A stretch of 64,000 bases of DNA from Phycisphaerales bacterium (GTDB lineage: Bacteria; Planctomycetota; Phycisphaerae; Sedimentisphaerales; Anaerobacaceae): contig PLLP01000002.1 of the NCBI GenBank assembly GCA_003141315.1, forward strand, positions 62,001 through 126,000, in the 5' to 3' direction. Of the stretch, positions 52,973 to 62,056 are shown piece after piece. A program made the translations under genes and the position numbers. Under the pieces are notes generated by a model. That model did not search any database, was not told where the DNA came from, and saw nothing but the letters and a program-made list of their open reading frames with translations. The stretch's first letter is position 1, and each line of letters begins with the position of its first letter.

Positions 52973-53458
52973 ATGAAACATATAATAAGCGCATTGGTTG
53001 AAAATAAGCCGGGCGTCCTTGCACACGTTTCGGGAATGTTTGCTGCACGGGCGTTTAATATAGATTCGCTTGTTGTCGGCAGGACAGAAGATGTGAATAT
53101 GTCGAGGATGACGATAGTCGTGAACGGGGACGACCGGATACTCGAACAGGTTCGCAAACAGCTGGCGAAGTTGGTGCCGGTAGTGAAGGTTCAGGATTTT
53201 GCTGGCGAGCCTGTTGTAGCGAGGGACCTGATGCTAATAAGCATATCTGCACCGCCCGGCAAAAGGCCTGAAATCCTTGCGCTTATCGAGATGTTCACGG
53301 GCAAGGTTGTCGATATTGGTCAGAAGTTTGTGATGGTTGAGATAAGCGGGCCTGAGGAAAAAATTGAGGCGTTTATCGAGGTCTGCAAACCTTACGGGAT
53401 AAAGTCTGTAGCCCGGACAGGCACAATCGCTATGATAAGGCAGGAAAAAGAGGCGTAG
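52973..53458 (+). CDS. ilvN: Acetolactate synthase small (regulatory) subunit
   Basis: 161 residues. An N-terminal ACT domain (ISALVENKPGVLAHVSGMFA, FNIDSLVVG) that binds feedback valine is followed by a second regulatory domain (RDLMLISISAPPGKRPEILA, GKVVDIGQKFVMVEISG). Typical IlvN/IlvH. GAAAGGCGGGCG precedes the ATG. Confidence 0.95.
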   Translation: MKHIISALVENKPGVLAHVSGMFAARAFNIDSLVVGRTEDVNMSRMTIVVNGDDRILEQVRKQLAKLVPVVKVQDFAGEPVVARDLMLISISAPPGKRPEILALIEMFTGKVVDIGQKFVMVEISGPEEKIEAFIEVCKPYGIKSVARTGTIAMIRQEKEA

Positions 53459-53466
53459 GGGAAAAC

Positions 53467-53517
53467 AACCCCCGGTGAAGCCGGGAGCTAAATATACCGT
53501 CGCCGTTCCGGCGACGG
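53467..53517 (+). terminator. Tandem hairpins between ilvN and ilvC
   Basis: An imperfect CCCCCGGTGAAGCCGGGAG hairpin (53470-53490) and CCGTCGCCG-TTC-CGGCGACGG (53497-53517), the latter almost identical to the one at 47410. They could cause premature termination or 3'-end protection of an ilvBN transcript, leaving ilvC to depend on readthrough or its own promoter. Confidence 0.6.
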
Positions 53518-53651
53518 CTAAACAAATGACAACCCACAATGGGTCAACATTTTTCTTGCCTGGCGGGGCGGGGGTAATATAATAATTACAACTCGATTTT
53601 TGCCTGAAAGGCAATAAACAAAATTTTCTCTATCAATTGGGAGATTTTATT

Positions 53652-54677
53652 ATGGCGATGAAGATTTTTTACGAGAAGGACGCTTCCATAAACCCCCTCA
53701 AAGGAAAAAAGGTGGCGGTAATCGGTTATGGCAGCCAGGGGCACGCGCACAGTCTGAATCTGCGCGACAGCGGAATCAAAGTGGCGGTGGCGGAGCTGAA
53801 GGTAAGCGCCAATTACAAGATTGCGCTGAAGCATGGTTTCAAGCCGACAGATATTGCGACGGCGGTTAAGGGAGCTGCGCTTATTATAGTGACGCTGCCT
53901 GACGAGGTTCAGGCGACGGTTTATAAGAAGTTTATTGCGCCGAATCTGGTGGCGGGTCAGACGATGGGTTTTTGTCACGGGTTTAATATTCATTTTAAGT
54001 ATATTGTGCCGCCTAAGGGCGTCAACGTGGTGATGATAGCGCCGAAAGGGCCTGGGCATTTGGTGCGGAGCGAATTCGAGAAGGGCGGCGGTGTGCCGTG
54101 CTTAGTTGCGGTGAAGCAGGATGCGACAGGTAATGCGCTGAAGACTGCGCTTGCGTGGGGCAGGGGTATCGGCGGCGCGCGGGCGGGTATTATCAAGACG
54201 ACATTCAAAGAGGAAACTGAGACTGATTTGTTCGGCGAGCAGTGCGTATTGTGCGGCGGGCTGACGAGTCTTATCAAGGCAGGGTTCGAGACGCTGGTGA
54301 AGGCGGGGTATCAGCCGGAAATAGCGTATTTCGAATGTATGCACGAGGTGAAGCTGATAGTGGATTTGATGTACCAGGGCGGCCTCAGTTATATGCGATA
54401 CAGCATATCCAATACGGCGGAATACGGCGACCTTACGAGGGGGCCGAGAATCATTACTAATAAGACGAGGAAAGAGATGCAGAAAATCCTCGGCGAGATT
54501 ACCAGCGGCAAGTTCGCGAAGGAATGGGTATCGGAATACAAAGGCGGGCTAAAGAAATTCAATAAATTATACAAAAAAGACTATAACGGCAAGATAGAAA
54601 ATGTCGGCAGGAAGCTGCGAAGAATGATGAAGTGGATTGACGTCAAAGAGGTCGGCAAGAGCGGGGCGGTATCCTGA
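53652..54677 (+). CDS. ilvC: Ketol-acid reductoisomerase (NADP+)
   Basis: 341 residues from the ATG at 53652 (GGGAG 10 bases upstream); the upstream TTG at 53637 is less likely. The N-terminal dinucleotide fold shows [19 protein letters not shown] (GxGxxGxxxG), then [10 protein letters not shown] and [10 protein letters not shown]. The C-terminal knotted domain shows [21 protein letters not shown] with metal-binding acidic residues and [20 protein letters not shown]. Short (class I) form. It converts acetolactate to dihydroxyisovalerate. Confidence 0.95.
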   Translation: MAMKIFYEKDASINPLKGKKVAVIGYGSQGHAHSLNLRDSGIKVAVAELKVSANYKIALKHGFKPTDIATAVKGAALIIVTLPDEVQATVYKKFIAPNLVAGQTMGFCHGFNIHFKYIVPPKGVNVVMIAPKGPGHLVRSEFEKGGGVPCLVAVKQDATGNALKTALAWGRGIGGARAGIIKTTFKEETETDLFGEQCVLCGGLTSLIKAGFETLVKAGYQPEIAYFECMHEVKLIVDLMYQGGLSYMRYSISNTAEYGDLTRGPRIITNKTRKEMQKILGEITSGKFAKEWVSEYKGGLKKFNKLYKKDYNGKIENVGRKLRRMMKWIDVKEVGKSGAVS

Positions 54678-54754
54678 TTAGTTGTAGGCTTAGTGAAGCC
54701 GGCAGTTTGCAGAGCGGATAAATTTGGATTTTTTAACCTGAAAGCGGGCGAAAA

Positions 54755-55552
54755 ATGAGGAACGCAAGGAATGTCTTTGGCGGGTTGAAACCGGCTTTAT
54801 TGGCTATTGTGGTTTTCTGCGCATTTTTTGTGATGACGGGGTGCGGCTTAATTTACTATGTCAAGCCGGAAGGGACGCCATCGAATGAGGAAATCACTAC
54901 CGGCTATTACGATATGGGCCTGAAGGTAAGCACGACCGCCGACGCCATTGAAGGAATTGTCAATCCGGAATATGAGCTGCTCAGCCAGACGAAGCTTGTG
55001 ATAGCGGCTTCGGGAGCGAAAAAGGACGGGTATAAAAGCTGGCTGAAGCTTGTCGGGTTCGACGAGAATGAAAAGGCGGCAAGGCGAAAATGTTTGGTGA
55101 TAGAAGACGAGATGCCGAAGACATTGTTTGCGCTGCCGAGGTCGACGGCGTATATGGAATACCAGATGGTGCTTGATGATGCCTTGAAGACGGCGCCTTA
55201 TGCGAACCAGTCGGCGAAGCTGATGGCGATTCTCAAAGACCTGCAGAAAAAGTCGGGCAAGGATATAGCGGCGGTAAGCAAGGATAACAAGACGGCAAAC
55301 AAATGCGGTGTAATATTTAATCAGTCTCTCTACGCAGCCATCAGGTATCTCGAAAACTCGGCGGCAGAGACGGAAAATCTTGCCACGACCGGCGGAGTGA
55401 GTTTCAGCCACCCGAGCTTCGATAAGGGGATAATCCGGATGGGCCTCGATTATGACACCGCGACTGTGCAGATAAAGATAGGCTCATCGGCAAAGAAGTG
55501 GCGGCTCAGTTTCGAGAAGTCTATCCAGAACCAGGGCGCGATTGAGTGGTAA
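54755..55552 (+). CDS. Predicted lipoprotein, unknown function
   Basis: 265 residues. Lipoprotein signal (LLAIVVFCAFFVMTGCGLIYY, Cys near residue 30). The mature part is alpha/beta with no recognised motif (KLVIAASGAKKDGYKSWLKL, KLMAILKDLQKKSGKDIAAV). AAAGCGGGCG stands before the ATG. Monocistronic, between ilvC and the convergent RNase P RNA gene. Confidence 0.7.
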   Translation: MRNARNVFGGLKPALLAIVVFCAFFVMTGCGLIYYVKPEGTPSNEEITTGYYDMGLKVSTTADAIEGIVNPEYELLSQTKLVIAASGAKKDGYKSWLKLVGFDENEKAARRKCLVIEDEMPKTLFALPRSTAYMEYQMVLDDALKTAPYANQSAKLMAILKDLQKKSGKDIAAVSKDNKTANKCGVIFNQSLYAAIRYLENSAAETENLATTGGVSFSHPSFDKGIIRMGLDYDTATVQIKIGSSAKKWRLSFEKSIQNQGAIEW

Positions 55553-55597
55553 GGGAAGCAAATTAAAAATTAAATTTCAAATATCAAAATAAAAAAA

Positions 55598-56135
55598 GAG
55601 TGGGTCTGTAAGCCGAGTTCTGTCCCGCACCGGTTTGAGAATTTGAAATTTCAAATGTCAAATATCAAAAACGAGGAGGCTGTTCCGCGATTTTCAATTT
55701 TGATTTTTAAATTTTCAATTTTCAAACCGGTGCGGGCGCGATCATTTATCTTGGCCGGCTGTTGCCAGCCGGCTCGAGCGGCCTACCCGCTGTTAATACC
55801 CGGGCCGGGTACCGCAAAACCTGATGCAAGCATCGGGTTCGCTGTCAGCATGTTTGGCCTTGCAGGCGGCTGGGTTTTCCCTGCCGGCACTGTCGCCAGC
55901 GCCGCGGTGCGCTCTTACCGCACCATTTCACCATTGCCTCCCTGCGGTTGTCTTTCGACAACCAGACGCAGAGGTCGGCTGTGTATTTTCTGTGGCACTA
56001 TCCCGCCCCCGCCATTTTGCGAAGCAAAATGACGAGGTGGCAGCAGTTAGCTGTCGCCGTGCCCTTTCCTGCCCGGACTTTCCTCCCCCGCCATTTTGCA
56101 AAGCAAAGCAGCGGGGGCGATCGCGCGACCCACTC
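55598..56135 (-). ncRNA. rnpB: RNase P RNA (bacterial type A-like) with enlarged helices
   Basis: 538-nt catalytic RNA that matures tRNA 5' ends. Helix P1 is GAGTGGGTC (5') with GACCCACTC (3'). Core blocks are GGAGGAAAGTCCGGGC, GGTAAGAGCGCACCGC, GGCGACAGTGCC, GCAAGGCCAAAC, CGGGTAGGCCGC and GACAGAACTCGGCTTACAGACCC. The 3' end runs into TTTTTTTATTTT. It is longer than the usual 350-400 nt because of a 113-base hairpin at 55624-55736 (place of P19) and two similar hairpins at 56004-56036 and 56084-56118 (P9-like position and P3). Confidence 0.95.
55624..55736. repeat. 113-base repeat-like hairpin inserted in RNase P RNA
   Basis: A perfect 15-bp base (CCCGCACCGGTTTGA/TCAAACCGGTGCGGG) continues into complementary A/T-rich tracts (AATTTGAAATTTCAAATGTC and the AAATTTTCAATTTTC side). 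The tracts resemble the intergenic 'aatttcaaatatcaaa' sequence at 55571-55590 and 43764. Confidence 0.8.
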
Positions 56136-56261
56136 GGACGTATTATATCAAAAATTAAAGAGGAAAAATAAAAAAATAAGAAAAGTAGGAAAGGTGTGAA
56201 AGGTAAGAAAAGTGAGAAAGGGTTAGAACTACCCGCGACCTCGCAAGATACAAGCGCTTTT

Positions 56262-59200
56262 TCAGACGGCGGTAAGCTCTTCGACGGTGACGAGTGCGGA
56301 TTGTCGCTGGCGGACCTGCTCGACGAAGGCCTCGAGGTGGGTCGTAAGAGATGGGTCTTCCTGGCCATCGAAGCTGATATTCAGGACGGGCATTCCGCCG
56401 CAATCTGCGCTGACGCGGTTGGTCTGTGTGCTGACGATTGTGGATGGCATACAGGTAAAGGGCATAACGTTGATTACGCCGCCGGAACCCTGGTGGAAAA
56501 GCTCAATCATTTTGCCAACACTTAAAACGGCTTCGCCCTCGAATGAGCTGTGTAAATAAGGCGAGGCGAGAGCGATGACGTCCGCGAGGCTGCCTTCGGC
56601 GAGTTTGCCGAACCGTTTTTCGAGGGGCTTTGCGAGTTTTTTCTCTATCCTGTGCTGGAAGAAGTCCTGGGCTTTGTTGACGAGGACGTTTCGGTAATCT
56701 TTTTGGCGTACAGCCTGGCCGGCCCTGGTGACATTGGTGTAATAGACCCATTCGGCGAGGCTGGCTAATTCGCAGGCGGCACCGAGGTTTTCGAGGCGGT
56801 TTATCAGGTTATCGTTTGCGAAGGGGTGGCTGCGGACGTAGATTTCGCCGACGATTCCGATTTTGGGTTTGGCGGAGCCGGTATCGAATTGAAGCGAGCT
56901 GAACTCGTCCGCGATGGAATCCATCAGGCGGCATAAACTGGATAATTTTTCTCTTCTTTCGACCGCTTCCGTCCACAGCCGGAGCGATTTGTCGTAAAGC
57001 CGCTGTGCAGCGAGTCTGTCCTTTGCGAAGGGGCGCAGGCGTAAAATGAGCTTGTGCAGCAGGTCAATTCCGACGACGGAAGTCCAGGCGGCGAGCAGGA
57101 AGCGGGTTTTCGAGACGTCGAGGCCGCGGCATAAATCGTCGTAGAAACTGGTATCCTGGTTTGGTGTTATGACGGGGACGTCGGGGCAGCCTATCTGCCT
57201 GAGGACGAGCCTGAGCGTGCAGTTATACATTCCGAACCTGCAGGGTCCGCAAGCGCTCGGCATAAAGAATGCGGCTTTAGTTTGGTCGAAGCCGGGGGCT
57301 TTTACGATTTTGAGCATATCGCCTGTGGTGATTGCGCATGGGAGGCATTCTTTTCCGGTGGTGAATGCCCGGCCTTCAATCATAGTCTGTTCATCTGCGA
57401 GCGGGATGACCTGTGCGGGCTGGCCGTAAGCGCGGAAGCAGGCTGCCAGGCCGAAAGAGTTGTCGCCCATATAGGGGATATACCAGGTGCGCTTTTGGGT
57501 TTGCGGGGGCGGCTCTTTTATTTTCAGCGGCGTTTGCGGTTCCGCGTGTTTGCTTTCGAGATTGCACGGGCTGCGGTTCGACAAGCTCACCGTCCCGAGC
57601 ATAGTCGAGGGAGAAGCCCGTGCCACGTCACTGAGGCTGGAAGCCTGTGCCACTTTGCTGGAACTGGAAGCCCGTGCCACACTGCTGGGGCTGGCGGCGG
57701 GTTTGTAGTATTTTAGGCTGTCGAGGAAGGCTTCGAGGCGGGTAATGATTCCTGCGTCTGCGGAATGCTCATCGATTTCGAGTTGGAGGCAGGGTTTTTT
57801 ATCCATAATATCTTTGAAGTAGGTCATCAGGAATGAATCCGGGCCGCAGCTGAAATTCGAGAGGTATATCGCAAAGAGTCTTTTGTCGCGTTTTATGGCC
57901 TCTGCGGAGCGAAGGATTTTTTGGCCATAAGACCAGTAAATTGCGGCGTGCAGTTTTTCATCGCCGAGTTCCGTTTTTGAAAGGTCGAGCATATCGACCG
58001 GAATCGCCCGGGCGCCGAGTTCGGCGAGTTTCGCGGGAAGCTGAAGGTTCATTTCGTTATCGCAGCCGTTATACGGGCGGCTGACGAGAACGAAAAGTCT
58101 TTCATCGGGCTTTAAGTTGGCGAGGATTTCCGTGCCTTTCGCTTTGATGTCGCTATCGAAAGAGTTTTGCGCCTGCTGGGCGGCAGCGAGGGCTTTAATG
58201 GATGCGGATTTCGAGACGCCGATTTTTTTACCAAGCTCGATAAAAGAATTTTCGAGGAGCTTTTGTCCTTCGCCGAGCCGCAGCGGGACGGTGAGGATTT
58301 CGGAGTTCTGCATTTTGCCGTCGAACGCACTTGCAACCTGATATGCGAAAGACTGGACATAGGGGCAGAGCTGGTTATGTTTATTTTCGGGGAAGTTTGC
58401 GGTCATCGAAACGATGCTTGGCAGGAAGACAAAATCGACTTTTTTATTGACCAGCTCGGCGATGTGTCCGAAGGCGACCTTGACGGGGAAGCAGGTTTGC
58501 GCGGTGACCATTTCGACGCCGCTGCGGACGATTCGCTTGCTGGTTTTGCCGGAGAGGACGGGCTGGAAGCCGAGGGTCTGGAAGAACCTTGCGAAGAGTG
58601 GCAGGAGCTGCCAGCCGATAAGCGCCAGCGGGATACCGATGGTTTTTGTGTTTGCTGTTTTGCCCGGCGCCGTGGCGGCATCGAGGCCCGAGAACTCGAA
58701 CAATTTTTTTTGCCTGTATTCGAAGGCGTCGATAGTTTTTGCGGCGAGGGCCGGTGCGGATTTCTTTTTGAGGTTATACCTGTCGCATCGCGAGCCGTAA
58801 TAGAGTGGTTCGGAACCGGGCAGCAGGACTTTTTTAATTTCGCAGCCGTTAGGGCAATATTCGCAGGTAAAAGATTCGACGGTGTATTTTACGTTGACGA
58901 GGCTCTCGAAGCCTTTAAAGCGGCTGGCAGCGGCGGGTTTGTCTTTGGCGGCTTCGGCGGCGATGGCGGCGGCGCCGATTGCGCCGGTGACCTCGTGGTG
59001 GTCGGGGACCATAACGGGCCTGCCGGTGATTTTTTCGAAGGCGGCCCAGACGGCTTTATTGAACGCGGTGCCGCCCTGGAAGCAGATGTGGTTTCCGATT
59101 TTTCGTCTGCCGACGACGCGGTTAAGGTAGTTTGTGACGATGGAATAGCTGAGGCCTGCGACGAGGTCTTCCTGTTTTGCACCCTGCTGGAGGAAGCTTA

Positions 59201-60785
59201 ACAAATCGGATTCCATAAAGACGGTGCATCGTTCGCCGAGTTTTATGGGGTTTGTGCTTTCGAAGGCTTTTTTCGCGAATTCTTCTTTGATGTTTATGCC
59301 GAGGCGGGCGGCTTGTTCTTCGAGGAACGAGCCGGTGCCGGCTGCGCAGGCGTGGTTCATCTCGAAATCGACAACGACGCCGTTTTCGATGGAGATGTAT
59401 TTGCTGTCCTGGCCGCCGATTTCAAAAATGGTATCGACGTCGGGGTTTATAATTGCTGCACCGGCGGCCTGTGCGGTGATTTCATTTACGACGAGGTCGG
59501 CGCCGATAAAATCGCCGGTGAGGTATCTGCCTGAGCCAGTGGTAGCGGCGCCGATGATTTTGACTTTTCCGGCGACAAGTTTTCCGACGATGCCGAGGAC
59601 CTGCTGGACGGCTTCGAGGGGCCGGCCGGCGGTCATAATATACGTTTTGGCGAGAAGTCGCCTTTTTTTATCTATAATTGCTACTTTAGTACTTATGGAG
59701 CCGACGTCGAGGCCGAGATACGCTTCTGTCCCGCCTACGGCGGGCGAAGTTGAGAGCAGGTTATCGAAAACGGGGTTGGCGGGTTCGGGCAGGGATGGTT
59801 TTGTGAGTACTCGCCTGCGTGGTGCGTGGTCGAGGGTACTGGCGTGGCCTGCGAGGTAATCGTCGAGTTTATCGATTTGCAGGCCGCCATTGCTTTTGAA
59901 GTCCGGCCTGTTTTTGGCGACGAGAATAGCGCCGATTGCGCCTGTGAAGAAGTGTTTCAGCGGGACGACGAGTTCGCCGGCTGCGAGTTCGAATACTTCT
60001 TCGAGGGCTTTTATAACGCCGGCATTTGCAGCGACGCCGCCGGTAAAGACGATGGGTTTTACAAACTGTCTTCCGCAACCGAGATTGCTTTTTAGGTTTC
60101 GTGCGAGCGCAAGGCACAATCCCGCCACAATATCATAGACGGGGGTAGCCTGCTGCTGGAGGTGTATCATATCGCTTTTCGCGAAGACGGAGCATCTGCC
60201 GGCCATTCGTGGGACAGTTTTGCTCTGGAGGGCGAGTGCGCCGAACTCGCCTTCGATATCGACGCCGAGACGGGCGGCCTGCTGGTCGAGGAATGAGCCG
60301 GTGCCCGCGGCGCAGACGGTATTCAACGCGAAATCCCTGATGCGGGCGTTTCCATTTTGTCGTTCGAGGAAGACGAGTTTAGTATCCTGGCCGCCCATAT
60401 CGATAATGGTGGCCTGCGGGTGCTGCGGGTAAAGCAGGGCGATAGCGGAGGCCTGCGCCTGCACCTCGTTGACGAAGGGGATATTCATAATCTGCGAGAC
60501 GAGCCTGCCGGCGGAGCCTGTGGCAGCTGTGAGTTCAACATCGGCGGGATTTATCGCTGCCAAAATCGCAGTGAGCTGTTTGTGTACCGTTTCGATGGGT
60601 TTGCCGAGGGTTCTTTTGTAATCTTCGGCGACGATATTTTTGTTTTCGTCAAGCACGACTATATCGCTGCTGGTCGAGCCGACGTCGATACCAACATAGA
60701 GCCTGCCTCGTTTGGTCAGCGGGACGACATTATGCCGCTGACCGCCCGCCAATGAAACCGTTTCTCTTATCCGCTTGTCTTCCAT
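56262..60785 (-). CDS. Giant BadF/HgdC-type activase fused to HgdB-like dehydratase (CoA-dehydratase activase-related)
   Basis: 1507 residues from ATG 60785 (GGAAGG site). Two ASKHA ATPase domains: one from about 29 (VGIDVGSTSSDIVVLDEN) and one from about 355 (LGLDVGSISTKVAI). Each has the 4Fe-4S-binding CAAGTGSFL and RCxVFxxSD segments. A DUF2229-like domain follows (IPLALIGWQLLPLFARFF, near 710), then an HgdB-like C-terminal half (YIPYMGDNSFGLAAC, TTGKECLPCAITTGDML). Domain order matches activase-dehydratase fusions that use ATP-driven electron transfer for difficult reductions. Residues about 1025-1090 form a linker made of captured intergenic repeats. Physiological substrate unknown. Confidence 0.9.
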   Translation of the reverse strand: MEDKRIRETVSLAGGQRHNVVPLTKRGRLYVGIDVGSTSSDIVVLDENKNIVAEDYKRTLGKPIETVHKQLTAILAAINPADVELTAATGSAGRLVSQIMNIPFVNEVQAQASAIALLYPQHPQATIIDMGGQDTKLVFLERQNGNARIRDFALNTVCAAGTGSFLDQQAARLGVDIEGEFGALALQSKTVPRMAGRCSVFAKSDMIHLQQQATPVYDIVAGLCLALARNLKSNLGCGRQFVKPIVFTGGVAANAGVIKALEEVFELAAGELVVPLKHFFTGAIGAILVAKNRPDFKSNGGLQIDKLDDYLAGHASTLDHAPRRRVLTKPSLPEPANPVFDNLLSTSPAVGGTEAYLGLDVGSISTKVAIIDKKRRLLAKTYIMTAGRPLEAVQQVLGIVGKLVAGKVKIIGAATTGSGRYLTGDFIGADLVVNEITAQAAGAAIINPDVDTIFEIGGQDSKYISIENGVVVDFEMNHACAAGTGSFLEEQAARLGINIKEEFAKKAFESTNPIKLGERCTVFMESDLLSFLQQGAKQEDLVAGLSYSIVTNYLNRVVGRRKIGNHICFQGGTAFNKAVWAAFEKITGRPVMVPDHHEVTGAIGAAAIAAEAAKDKPAAASRFKGFESLVNVKYTVESFTCEYCPNGCEIKKVLLPGSEPLYYGSRCDRYNLKKKSAPALAAKTIDAFEYRQKKLFEFSGLDAATAPGKTANTKTIGIPLALIGWQLLPLFARFFQTLGFQPVLSGKTSKRIVRSGVEMVTAQTCFPVKVAFGHIAELVNKKVDFVFLPSIVSMTANFPENKHNQLCPYVQSFAYQVASAFDGKMQNSEILTVPLRLGEGQKLLENSFIELGKKIGVSKSASIKALAAAQQAQNSFDSDIKAKGTEILANLKPDERLFVLVSRPYNGCDNEMNLQLPAKLAELGARAIPVDMLDLSKTELGDEKLHAAIYWSYGQKILRSAEAIKRDKRLFAIYLSNFSCGPDSFLMTYFKDIMDKKPCLQLEIDEHSADAGIITRLEAFLDSLKYYKPAASPSSVARASSSSKVAQASSLSDVARASPSTMLGTVSLSNRSPCNLESKHAEPQTPLKIKEPPPQTQKRTWYIPYMGDNSFGLAACFRAYGQPAQVIPLADEQTMIEGRAFTTGKECLPCAITTGDMLKIVKAPGFDQTKAAFFMPSACGPCRFGMYNCTLRLVLRQIGCPDVPVITPNQDTSFYDDLCRGLDVSKTRFLLAAWTSVVGIDLLHKLILRLRPFAKDRLAAQRLYDKSLRLWTEAVERREKLSSLCRLMDSIADEFSSLQFDTGSAKPKIGIVGEIYVRSHPFANDNLINRLENLGAACELASLAEWVYYTNVTRAGQAVRQKDYRNVLVNKAQDFFQHRIEKKLAKPLEKRFGKLAEGSLADVIALASPYLHSSFEGEAVLSVGKMIELFHQGSGGVINVMPFTCMPSTIVSTQTNRVSADCGGMPVLNISFDGQEDPSLTTHLEAFVEQVRQRQSALVTVEELTAV
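57568..57690. repeat. Captured repeats inside the BadF/HgdB gene
   Basis: On the minus strand three copies of GTGGCACGGGCTTCCAG (variants) and one GGTGAGCTTGTCGAACCG copy follow each other in frame. They encode a VARASS/VAQASS/VARASP run in the linker. Confidence 0.8.
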
Positions 60786-60857
60786 AGACACCTTCCCAAT
60801 GGGTTTCCCGACCAGTTCGGGCCTCACCACACAAGAAACTGCCGGTTTATTATACAA

Positions 60858-61011
60858 AATTAATTATTTATCGCAAGAGATTACTGCCTGTTCTATTTAT
60901 TGGTTCAGGCCATTGCATAACTTTCATAAAAAACCTGGTGGCATGGGCTTCCAGCCCATGCTATAGTTTATGACAAGCACGGGCAAGATGCCCGTGCCAC
61001 ATCGGCAGCCT
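60858..61011. other. Intergenic region containing 63-bp repeat copy B
   Basis: 154 bases between the giant gene and the Skp-like gene. Copy B of the 63-bp repeat is at 60938-61000 and nearly reaches the Skp-like stop codon. Confidence 0.6.
60938..61000. repeat. 63-bp 'HGQDARAT' repeat, copy B
   Basis: Same element as 48481-48543 in the same orientation, with one substitution (GACAAGC for GATAAGC) in 63 bases. Confidence 0.9.
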
Positions 61012-61557
61012 TTAATCCCTGATATTTTCGAGCTCTTTTTCGGAGAGCGGTTTTGTCTTTTTCAATGCCTCAATCGACTTTAGCACCTGTTCATCCGGGT
61101 TGAATGGTTTGATGACCAGGTCGGTGACATCGACGCATTTAACGGCCTCGTCCTGGTATGTGATGTCCCATTTGCTGACGATTACGTCGACGCCGGCCTG
61201 CCTGGCGATTGCGGGGATGTCTTTTTCGATATATTTGAGGTATTCGCTGACGCTTGCGGTGCCGAAGCCCTGCTTGTGCAGTTTTTCCTGCCCCTGCTGG
61301 CCCCACTGTTCGAGAGCCTGCATCTTCTCCTTGTCGCCGGCGGCCTTGGCCTTCTCCATCTCTGCCTTTTTGCTTTTCAACTCGTCGATGAACCGCGAAG
61401 AATGGGCATACGCTATTGCCACCCCCCGCGAGTCAAAGACGCCGATGCGGACGAGCTCCTTTTTGGGTTTTCCCGTGTTCTCTGCCGCGGCGTGCAGCAG
61501 GAGCGCAGAAGCGGTAAGGAAAAGCACAGCACAAATCACAATTTTTCTGGCGTTCAT
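61012..61557 (-). CDS. Exported Skp/OmpH-like protein
   Basis: 181 residues with a signal peptide (VICAVLFLTASALLLHAAA). The mature region ELVRIGVFDSRGVAIAYAHS and SRFIDELKSKKAEMEKAKAA resembles OmpH/Skp periplasmic chaperones, which begin with a short beta strand and a long coiled coil. The C-terminal part (VDVIVSKWDITYQDEAVKCV, DVTDLVIKPF) matches the usual closing strands. ATG at 61557 with AAGGAG site. It starts 4 bases after the MarR gene, so both are co-transcribed. Confidence 0.6.
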   Translation of the reverse strand: MNARKIVICAVLFLTASALLLHAAAENTGKPKKELVRIGVFDSRGVAIAYAHSSRFIDELKSKKAEMEKAKAAGDKEKMQALEQWGQQGQEKLHKQGFGTASVSEYLKYIEKDIPAIARQAGVDVIVSKWDITYQDEAVKCVDVTDLVIKPFNPDEQVLKSIEALKKTKPLSEKELENIRD

Positions 61558-61561
61558 AATA

Positions 61562-62056
61562 TTACTCCTTAAAGTTTTTCATTGTGTCCTCTGAAAGACC
61601 CATACGTATTTTTTCGAGGACGGTGATGATTTTTTTCTGCTCTGGTTTATCCACAGGCGACATTACCTGCCTTACCTGTTTGAGGTAGAGGGGCTCAACT
61701 TTTGTAAAAAGTTTTTTGCCTTTGGCGGTCATTTTAATAATATTGGTTCTGCGGTCAGTGTCGGCGGTTCGCTCAACAAGCTGCGATTTTTCCATTCTGT
61801 CGATGAGACTTGTGATGTTGGCACGGTTGACGAGCATCATCTCGCCGATTTTCGCCTGGGTGAGGCCGCCTGCTGAGCCGGATTGATACTCAATCAGCGC
61901 CAAGACGTTGAACTGGACATCTGTAAGACCGAAATCGCGGAAGAAGTCATCCGCACATTTTTTCAGGAGCGACGCGGTATAATAGATATTGAGGACGGCC
62001 TCGTGTTCGGAGGTTGCTATCGGTTCTTTCAGGCCCAGTTCTTTTTCGAGCGGCAT
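61562..62056 (-). CDS. MarR-family transcriptional regulator
   Basis: 164 residues. The winged helix-turn-helix is visible in FNVLALIEYQSGSAGGLTQA, KIGEMMLVNRANITSLIDRM, then EKSQLVERTADTDRRTNIIKM (wing). N- and C-terminal helices dimerise. MarR proteins usually bind palindromes in their own promoter and release DNA on ligand binding. Upstream DNA to 62547 contains repeated motifs that may be operators. It probably regulates itself and the Skp-like gene. Confidence 0.9.
   Translation of the reverse strand: MPLEKELGLKEPIATSEHEAVLNIYYTASLLKKCADDFFRDFGLTDVQFNVLALIEYQSGSAGGLTQAKIGEMMLVNRANITSLIDRMEKSQLVERTADTDRRTNIIKMTAKGKKLFTKVEPLYLKQVRQVMSPVDKPEQKKIITVLEKIRMGLSEDTMKNFKE

Noticed and set aside
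58167-59201. Open frame of 344 codons opposite the activase-dehydratase gene
   Set aside because: Antisense shadow of a conserved protein; Gly/Phe/Asp-rich composition without recognisable motifs.
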